Assembly: GCA_014729955.1 (NCBI GenBank)
Contig: WJJA01000390.1
Location: 1-7,101, forward strand
Reading direction: 5' to 3'
Origin: a bacterium
GTDB lineage: Bacteria; Electryoneota; Electryoneia; Electryoneales; Electryoneaceae
DNA length: 7,101 nt
Made by a program: the position numbers and the translations under genes. The notes under the pieces were generated by a model. The model was not told the origin of the DNA and searched no databases. It saw nothing but the letters and a program-made list of their open reading frames with translations. Shown piece by piece: positions 1 through 5,017 of this stretch (position 1 is its first letter; each line of letters starts with the position of its first letter).

Positions 1-170
1 ATTCAAGCTCGTGGTCCACCCCATCGGAGCCGGTGGTTGGTTGCATCATGTACCCGCTGAGAATCCGCCGTTGCCGTTGCGCGTATAAGTACAAACGGCA
101 GGGCGCCGGAACATCACCCGTAACGACGCAACTCGTCCCCGGGGTCTCATTCCGGCGGTTGTCTCCCTAT

Positions 171-184
171 ATGACACGTGTCAT
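171..184. promoter_or_regulatory. Perfect 14-bp palindrome, candidate operator
   Basis: The sequence ATGACACGTGTCAT is identical to its own reverse complement over all 14 bases, with a CACGTG core. Perfect dyads of this size are typical binding sites for dimeric helix-turn-helix repressors. No regulator gene for it lies in the window, and no clear -10/-35 pair overlaps it. The operator role is therefore inference; only the symmetry is seen directly. Confidence 0.4.
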
Positions 185-240
185 GAAAAAGATACGGAAC
201 ACCGCTCCGAGCACAAACCGACCTGGGCCCGTGGTGATAA

Positions 241-261
241 CGGAGCGGCCGATCTGCTCCG
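241..261. repeat. Inverted repeat CGGAGC/GCTCCG
   Basis: Arms CGGAGC (241-246) and GCTCCG (256-261) are perfectly complementary around a 9-base loop, giving a GC-rich hairpin. The following bases are GAGGTTCCTTT, so there is no proper T-tract. It might be a weak terminator remnant of a gene left of the window or a protein-binding dyad. Confidence 0.3.
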
Positions 262-304
262 GAGGTTCCTTTACCGAATTTTGAGTTTGCAGCTTTTTGC
301 AACC

Positions 305-328
305 ACAATCAAACTTCGGATTGATTGT
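305..328. repeat. 8-8-8 inverted repeat ACAATCAA/TTGATTGT
   Basis: Two perfectly complementary 8-base arms (305-312 and 321-328) flank an 8-base spacer. The AT-rich arms with a one-turn-scale centre-to-centre distance look more like an operator for a dimeric regulator than a terminator, since no T-run follows. The hexamer ACTTCG occurs in the spacer (313-318) and again just after the right arm (329-334). Confidence 0.4.
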
Positions 329-382
329 ACTTCGAAACCGGCGCTGCACTCTTTGCGCATTTATGGAGTCTTGCAGGCGCGT

Positions 383-403
383 GAAAGCAAGCGACTTGCT
401 TTT
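383..403 (+). repeat. Tight hairpin AAAGCAAG/CTTGCTTT with 3-base loop
   Basis: Arms at 384-391 and 395-402 are perfectly complementary with only CGA between them, and a G-T pair (383/403) can extend the stem. The right arm ends in TTTT and then CCC, so it weakly resembles an intrinsic terminator on the + strand. The stem is not GC-rich and the T-run is short, so termination is uncertain. Confidence 0.35.
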
Positions 404-489
404 CCCGGGCATGAAGGGATTTTTCGAAAAGTAGGCGCAGGAAAATTGCACTGTGGAAAACGTGTCGCTACCTTAAAGAGTTCTTCGCT

Positions 490-518
490 CTGCGAACAGG
501 TGACAGTGACGGGATAAT
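490..518 (+). promoter_or_regulatory. Weak sigma-70-like promoter candidate for the operon
   Basis: A -10-like GATAAT (513-518, five of six consensus bases) has CTGCGA (490-495, three of six) at a 17-base spacing. Transcription would start near 525 and leave a leader of roughly 40 bases before the ATG at 564. The weak -35 makes this tentative; promoter rules in this lineage are unknown to me. Confidence 0.25.
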
Positions 519-550
519 GCAACCGTGCTGATTCGTGGTCGATCGTTCCC

Positions 551-555
551 GGGAG
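551..555 (+). promoter_or_regulatory. Ribosome binding site GGGAG of lipoprotein gene
   Basis: GGGAG sits 8 bases before the ATG at 564. It decides the start: the in-frame GTG at 525 has no comparable motif and would add 13 residues ahead of an otherwise normal lipoprotein signal peptide. Confidence 0.6.
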
Positions 556-563
556 TGCGTGCC

Positions 564-1601
564 ATGGTAAAATCGAATACTGTGCATGTATTGCATGGTA
601 CAAGGCCGGTCACAGCCTTGTTGTTGGGCGTTGCGGTACTGGCGCTGGGTACGGGGTGCATGTGGGAACCTGACCGGGACAACCCGGCGGACCCCGGTTC
701 GGACCGCTGGTACGCTGAAGGCGGCCTGAGCGTTCATGTACGGACCTATACCGGCGAGGTGTTGCCCGGTGCCAGGGTTACCCTGCCGGCAACCGGGATG
801 ATCGACACGACCGATCAACTCGGATGGTCCCACTTTGCCGTTCCGATCGAATCGCTGTCAGATACCGTCCGCATGCGGGCCATGCTCGATGGATATACAT
901 CGAAGGACACGACGACCGTCGTTCAATACGGCGACGAGACCAGCGTGATTATCGATTTGAACGCCGTCCCGGTGATTGATTCAGTACGAATCGTATCGGG
1001 CTATGAAGATGTTTCAGCTTCCGATCCGTATGTCTACCGCCTGATTGTGCGAGCCTGGGTCCGAGACCCCGCCGGCGAGCAGATCGATCGTGTGGTGTTT
1101 CGCGATTACGACGGCAGCGAACCGGTCATGACGTCTCAAAATGGAAGCAACCTCTACACTTACTCGCTCGCCCTCGACACCTTGGGATCGGATTCATTGA
1201 TCGCTTTGCGTGTGGGCAGACCGATGGCAGTTTATGCGTTCGACCGCAAAGGTGCGGCTGACACCCTGACGGCGACATTGAACAGTTTCTTGCGTTACGA
1301 TCACCTTGAAGAGGACATGAGCATCCTCTTTTCGCCGATTGACCCGGATGATCCCGTATTCTACTGGTCGTTTCCTGATGATGAATTCATCGAATTTCGA
1401 CCGATACGTTACAAGTTCGAGCTTTACAACGAAGAGACGCCGGTTGTGGATTCCCTGATGCTGGTGGACGAAAACCGGATCGAATTGGATCTCAACGAAC
1501 CTCTGCAGGGAGTGGATCACCAGTGGAGGTTAACCTTGTACGATCCTCACGGTAGTTACAGCCGGTCCCCGTTTCTGCAGGTGCAGGTACGGCAGCCGTA
1601 A
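564..1601 (+). CDS. Putative outer-membrane lipoprotein with beta-sandwich (CarboxypepD-reg/FnIII-like) regions
   Basis: This 345-residue protein begins with a lipoprotein signal peptide: a basic N-region (K3, R14), a hydrophobic core at about 16-28 and the lipobox-like ALGTGC, with the acylated cysteine at residue 32. The next residue is Met rather than the inner-membrane-retention Asp known from E. coli, so outer-membrane delivery is likely. A 'DRDNPADPGS' linker follows the cysteine. Residues about 54-135 resemble a carboxypeptidase-regulatory-like fold ('GEVLPGARVTL', 'TTDQLGWSHF', a 'DGYTSKDTT' strand). About 138-242 look Ig-like, and about 255-343 resemble a fibronectin-III module ending in 'LYDPHGSYSRSPFLQVQV'. 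No catalytic motif is visible. The start is set by GGGAG 8 bases upstream. It lies 54 bases before the sigma-54 activator gene in the same direction, so it is probably co-transcribed and may be an envelope partner or sensor for that system. The family assignment rests on fold-like patterns only. Confidence 0.85.
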   Translation: MVKSNTVHVLHGTRPVTALLLGVAVLALGTGCMWEPDRDNPADPGSDRWYAEGGLSVHVRTYTGEVLPGARVTLPATGMIDTTDQLGWSHFAVPIESLSDTVRMRAMLDGYTSKDTTTVVQYGDETSVIIDLNAVPVIDSVRIVSGYEDVSASDPYVYRLIVRAWVRDPAGEQIDRVVFRDYDGSEPVMTSQNGSNLYTYSLALDTLGSDSLIALRVGRPMAVYAFDRKGAADTLTATLNSFLRYDHLEEDMSILFSPIDPDDPVFYWSFPDDEFIEFRPIRYKFELYNEETPVVDSLMLVDENRIELDLNEPLQGVDHQWRLTLYDPHGSYSRSPFLQVQVRQP

Positions 1602-1655
1602 GACGGGACGACATCCCGATGATGATATGAACGGATACCTTGGACGAGACGACTG

Positions 1656-3185
1656 ATGCAAGACGACAATGTACCTCCCACTTCCACGATTGTCTCCGAA
1701 CCGGAGGTCAGCGCCCAGGGCTTGAGCGCGGAAAGCCTGCAGGCCCTGCTGAATGTGAGCCAGGTGCTCTCCTCCATTCTCGAAGGCCGTGACCTGCTGA
1801 ACAAGATCCTGGAGATCGCCGTGGAGACGGTCAATGCGGAGCGGGGTTTCCTGGTCCTTCTGGACGGCGACGAAGACTTCCATGTTGAGGTGAGCCGTAA
1901 CCTCACAGAGGAGGATGCGGACGAACTCGCCAAGCCCTCCGGCAGCATCCTCAAACGTGCGATATCCGGTCTCAAACCGCTGCTTGTGCACGACGTCAAG
2001 ACGGACCCACGCTTCCAGGGCTCCGAATCGCTGATCATGCAGGAGATTACGTCAGCGATCGCGGTGCCGCTCGTGCAGCGCGATGTTGTGGTCGGAGCTG
2101 TCTATGTGGACAGTCGCAAGGATCGCCGCAAATTCACCGAGGAAAACCTCGGCTTTTTCCGTGCGTTTGCCGGACTGGCTGCGATGGCCTATCGCAATGC
2201 TGAACGCTTTTCACAACTGCGTGACGAGAAGGAGATGTTGCAAACCGAGATCTCGAAGGCATACGGCTTCAAAGAGATCGTCGGGGTCCATCCTTCGATG
2301 AAAGAAGTGTTTGCGCTGATGCAGAAAATTCTGCAATCGGACATCACGGTTTTCGTTTCCGGCGAGTCGGGCACCGGCAAGGAGCTGGTCGCGCGTGCAC
2401 TGCATTACAACGGTCCCCGTCGCAACAAACCCTTCATCGCGCAGTTCTGCGGCAATCTTTCCGAACAACTGTTGGAAAGCGAGCTGTTCGGCCACAAGCG
2501 CGGCGCCTTCACAGGGGCGGTCCAGGACAAAAAAGGATTGTTTGAGGTGGCGGACGGCGGCACCTTTTTCCTGGACGAGATCGCCGACATCAGTCCGGCT
2601 ATCCAGACCAAACTGTTGCGTGTATTGCAGGATGGTGTGATCCGTCGTGTCGGCGACACCGAATCACGGCAGGTCGATGTACGCATCATTTCCGCAACAA
2701 ACAAGAGTCTTCGCAAAGAGGTCGATGAGGGGCGGTTCCGAGAGGATTTGTATTACCGTCTCAATGTGATTACCATTGATCTGCCGTCTTTGCGGGAACG
2801 ACGCAGCGATATCCCCCTTTTAGCGGACCATTTCCTTTCGAAAGCGGCGCAAAAGCATGGGACTCGGAAGAAACATCTTGCTGCCGATACCGTTAAGACC
2901 CTGCAATCGTATGATTGGCCCGGCAATGTCCGCGAACTGGAAAACGCCCTGGAGCGTGCCGTGGTGCTTTCCGTGGACCGCACGGAGATACGGCCGGAAG
3001 ATTTAATCATACCGAAGAGCGAGGACGGCGGGCAGAAGACCCTGAAAGATTTTGAGCGTGAAATTGTACTGAAGACACTCGACGAGATGGGCGGCAATAA
3101 AACCCGCACCGCGGAGCGGCTCGGCGTCAGCCTCCGCTGGCTGCATTACCGGCTGAACGAGTGGAAAAAGGCAGACAAAGAGTAG
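1656..3185 (+). CDS. Sigma-54-dependent transcriptional activator, GAF-AAA+-Fis HTH
   Basis: This 509-residue bacterial enhancer-binding protein uses ATP to remodel sigma-54 RNA polymerase at promoters. Residues about 28-185 form an N-terminal GAF sensor domain. A short coiled linker (about 182-203) leads to the AAA+ core at about 205-435. The core has Walker A GESGTGKE (236-243), the sigma-54-contacting GAFTGA loop (283-288), Walker B GGTFFLDE (301-308), the arginine-finger segment FREDLYYRLNV (361-371) and WPGNVREL (421-428). A Fis-type helix-turn-helix closes the protein (about 475-503). All motifs needed for ATPase and sigma-54 contact are intact. Before GAFTGA, the usual 'NCAAL' strand reads 'FCGNL' (264-268), a mild deviation. 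There is no receiver domain with a phospho-acceptor Asp and no FHA domain, so input must come through GAF. The ATG has only a weak GGACGAG upstream. Its end overlaps the kinase gene, implying translational coupling. Confidence 0.97.
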   Translation: MQDDNVPPTSTIVSEPEVSAQGLSAESLQALLNVSQVLSSILEGRDLLNKILEIAVETVNAERGFLVLLDGDEDFHVEVSRNLTEEDADELAKPSGSILKRAISGLKPLLVHDVKTDPRFQGSESLIMQEITSAIAVPLVQRDVVVGAVYVDSRKDRRKFTEENLGFFRAFAGLAAMAYRNAERFSQLRDEKEMLQTEISKAYGFKEIVGVHPSMKEVFALMQKILQSDITVFVSGESGTGKELVARALHYNGPRRNKPFIAQFCGNLSEQLLESELFGHKRGAFTGAVQDKKGLFEVADGGTFFLDEIADISPAIQTKLLRVLQDGVIRRVGDTESRQVDVRIISATNKSLRKEVDEGRFREDLYYRLNVITIDLPSLRERRSDIPLLADHFLSKAAQKHGTRKKHLAADTVKTLQSYDWPGNVRELENALERAVVLSVDRTEIRPEDLIIPKSEDGGQKTLKDFEREIVLKTLDEMGGNKTRTAERLGVSLRWLHYRLNEWKKADKE

Positions 3186-4891
3186 GACAGTTTGACGTCG
3201 TCCGTGAACTCTCGCGGTCGTCCATCGCCTCTGTCTACGAAGGCTATCAACCTTCACGACGACGTCCGGTGCTGATTAAAAGCCTGCACCCGCAGCTTGC
3301 CGGGGATGCGGAAATGCGCGGCCGGTTTGAGCGGGAAGCGCAGGCGCTGTCCGTCATTCAGCACGAACATATTGTCAATATCATCGATTACCACGCCGAC
3401 GCCGATGAAATCTACATGATCACCGAGTGGATCGGCGGCGGATCGGTGGCGGAGCATTATCAGAAAGAAGGCTCTCTTTCGCAACGGGAGGCGCTGGCAC
3501 TGTGCCTCGACGTCCTCTCCGGCCTCGCGAAAGCTCATGAAAGCGGCATCATACACCGCGACATCAAACCCTCAAACCTCCTGGTTAGTCGCCAATCCGG
3601 CATCAAGATTACAGATTTCGGCCTGGCTCATTTCGAAGGATCGCCTTCGCTGACCCAGCAGGGCATGGTCGTCGGAACCCCCGCTTACATGGCGCCGGAA
3701 TTCATCACCGGGGGTGTGGCCGATGCGCGCAGCGACCTCTACAGCCTCGGCGTGACCCTCTACGAATTGATGACCGGCGAAAACCCCTTCCTCGCCGACA
3801 ATGTCTCCGAGACGCTTAACCGGGTGCTCTCGCTGAAACCTCACCCGCTCGACGGTGTCGACCCGACCTTCCACAAGCTGCTGTTCGCGATGCTGGAAAA
3901 ACGGCCGGAACGACGGCCCTCGAGCGCCTCGGAGGTGTATGACCAGCTCCTGCCCACGGCACAAACGCTGGGAGTCGAGAAGGGCTGGGCCGAGCTGGGC
4001 AAACCCTGGGAGCCGGTGCACCAGGAATCGCACCCGGCCATCCGTCGTGTCACACGCTCGCGTCCGCGCCGGCTCCTGGTGTGGCTGGGGATACTTGCCG
4101 CGGTCGCTGTGTCTACGGCAGTGGTCATCCTGCTGCAGCGCTCCGAGCCACCGCTTGTTCCCGAACCTCTCCCGGATACGGTATCGCAGGCGCCTGCACC
4201 GTCCGATACCGCCGTTATGACCGGCGGGGAGGCGGATGACATAGGTCGAACCAGTTCTGAGCCGATCGATGATCGATCTGGCGAAGAGGTAGTGCAACGG
4301 CCCGAAGTAACGCCGTCGGAACGTGAACGGACGGAACCTACTCCCGCGCCTGCTTCGACATCCCCCGACACCACGGTCTCAGGAGCTTCCTCTCAGGACA
4401 CGGAAGACACCGCCTCGGAGGTGACGGCCGATGAGGAGCAGCTCGCCGCAGAAGCCGCATCGCCGGGGTACCTGATGCTGGTCGTCCGGCCCTGGGCGGA
4501 CATCTTTCTGAACGATTCGCTCATTGCCCAGACGCCGATTGAATCGCCCCTTCGTCTCAACAGCGGCGAAGTGGACCTGACCTTCACACACCCGGACTTC
4601 CCGGACCATACCCGTTCCTTCACGATCGTCCCGAACGACACGATTCGGCGGACGGTCAACCTGCTGGAAACTGTGGGGGTGGTGGAATCGATCCAGGCAT
4701 CGCCCTGGGCGGATGTGTACCTGGACGGCGATACGATTGGTTCCACACCGATTGCCACACCGCTGATCCTGCCGTACGGTTCCTATCGGCTGACCTTCCG
4801 GCATTCAACCCTGCCGGAGAGCACGATCACAATCGAGCTGCAGGAAGGAAAGGAGCCGCTCCGGGTATTTGTCGACCTGACGAGCCGATAG
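3161..4891 (+). CDS. Membrane-anchored Ser/Thr protein kinase (PknB-like) with two PEGA domains
   Basis: This 576-residue protein has a cytoplasmic kinase domain (about 8-265), a single membrane span (305-325) preceded by an Arg-rich stop-transfer stretch, a Pro/Ser/Thr/Glu-rich linker (about 326-435) and two PEGA repeats (about 436-501 and 506-573) predicted to face the periplasm. Catalytic residues are present: beta3 Lys40, alphaC Glu59, HRDIKPSN (132-139, catalytic Asp134), DFG (152-154), APE (178-180) and the alphaF Asp192. Ser163, Thr165 and Thr173 in the activation segment could be autophosphorylated. The glycine-rich loop is abnormal: residues 17-26 read LSRSSIASVY, with Ser, Ser and Ala replacing all three glycines. 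The GTG start overlaps the activator gene by 25 bases; it is the only plausible start just ahead of the kinase fold, as no in-frame ATG is near. The gene order suggests the kinase acts on the sigma-54 activator, but the substrate is inference. Confidence 0.95.
   Translation: MEKGRQRVGQFDVVRELSRSSIASVYEGYQPSRRRPVLIKSLHPQLAGDAEMRGRFEREAQALSVIQHEHIVNIIDYHADADEIYMITEWIGGGSVAEHYQKEGSLSQREALALCLDVLSGLAKAHESGIIHRDIKPSNLLVSRQSGIKITDFGLAHFEGSPSLTQQGMVVGTPAYMAPEFITGGVADARSDLYSLGVTLYELMTGENPFLADNVSETLNRVLSLKPHPLDGVDPTFHKLLFAMLEKRPERRPSSASEVYDQLLPTAQTLGVEKGWAELGKPWEPVHQESHPAIRRVTRSRPRRLLVWLGILAAVAVSTAVVILLQRSEPPLVPEPLPDTVSQAPAPSDTAVMTGGEADDIGRTSSEPIDDRSGEEVVQRPEVTPSERERTEPTPAPASTSPDTTVSGASSQDTEDTASEVTADEEQLAAEAASPGYLMLVVRPWADIFLNDSLIAQTPIESPLRLNSGEVDLTFTHPDFPDHTRSFTIVPNDTIRRTVNLLETVGVVESIQASPWADVYLDGDTIGSTPIATPLILPYGSYRLTFRHSTLPESTITIELQEGKEPLRVFVDLTSR
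4466..4879 (+). repeat. Tandem PEGA-domain coding repeat within the kinase
   Basis: Two roughly 66-residue units share the pattern PWAD-[IV]-[FY]-L-[ND]-x(4)-x-TPI...L followed by a 'G...LTF.H' strand. At DNA level CCCTGGGCGGA occurs in both units (near 4490 and 4703). The first unit has degenerated at the usual glycines (NDSLIAQTP versus DGDTIGSTP). PEGA domains are small beta-sandwich modules on surface or periplasmic proteins, and their ligands are mostly unknown. Confidence 0.85.
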
Positions 4892-4913
4892 CAGCTTCCG
4901 CACCCCTTCTCCT

Positions 4914-4950
4914 CCCGGCAATCATGCGGTTGCGACCGGGCGGGTTTCTT
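4914..4950 (+). terminator. Possible weak intrinsic terminator after the kinase gene
   Basis: CCCG (4914-4917) plus GCAA (4918-4921) can pair with TTGC (4930-4933) plus CGGG (4937-4940). The loop is 8 bases and GAC is bulged out on the right side; GGGTTTCTT follows. The bulge and the interrupted T-run make it weak. It would separate the signalling operon from the oxidoreductase gene. Confidence 0.35.
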
Positions 4951-5006
4951 CACAACTTGCAGATTGGGTACATTGCTCTGTATGTCGATTGTCGGCATTG
5001 AGAGTG

Positions 5007-5012
5007 AAAGGA
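5007..5012 (+). promoter_or_regulatory. Ribosome binding site AAAGGA of the FAD oxidoreductase gene
   Basis: AAAGGA lies 5 bases ahead of the ATG at 5018 and decides the start. The upstream in-frame TTG at 4964 and ATG at 4982 have no comparable site and would add residues not needed by the family. Confidence 0.65.
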
Positions 5013-5017
5013 CGTCC

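Larger units (their letters stand above)
1..563. other. Upstream non-coding region with several inverted repeats
   Basis: I see no credible gene in this stretch. The short open frames present lack a recognisable domain, signal peptide or good ribosome binding site, and they overlap one another on both strands. The stretch contains a perfect 14-bp palindrome, three hairpin-forming inverted repeats, a weak sigma-70-like promoter candidate near 490-518 and the Shine-Dalgarno sequence of the lipoprotein gene. It is probably the intergenic and control region ahead of the lipoprotein/activator/kinase operon. The end of an upstream gene could lie just left of the window. No tRNA could be folded here by eye. 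Confidence 0.6.

Noticed and set aside
1..24. TTCAAGC at the left edge resembling a tRNA T-loop followed by CCACCCCA
   Set aside because: The base after the loop is T, not the conserved C61, and no CCA falls at the correct spacing from the loop.
33..284. Short + strand open frame as a gene
   Set aside because: No ribosome binding site, no domain and an Arg/Pro-rich random-looking translation; it spans the palindrome and the hairpin at 241-261.
454..470. GG-N10-GC (TGGAAAACGTGTCGCTA) as a sigma-54 promoter
   Set aside because: Only the invariant GG and GC plus a few bases match; TTGC is TCGC and TGGCAC is TGGAAA. About two such GG-N10-GC matches are expected by chance in 500 bases.
525..563. 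GTG at 525 as the lipoprotein start
   Set aside because: It lacks a ribosome binding site and lies at the predicted transcription start; the ATG at 564 has GGGAG and gives a normal signal peptide.
1604..1618. CGGGA/TCCCG hairpin between the lipoprotein and activator genes as a terminator
   Set aside because: The stem is only 5 bp with no T-run after it, inside a 54-base gap of a probable operon.
3572..4297. Long 241-codon open frame antisense to the kinase
   Set aside because: It mirrors the GC-rich codons of the kinase gene, and its His/Arg/Gly-rich translation has no recognisable domain.
4964..5017. Longer N-terminus for the FAD oxidoreductase (TTG at 4964 or ATG at 4982)
   Set aside because: The ATG at 5018 has a good AAAGGA at 5 bases, and the family fold begins shortly after it.
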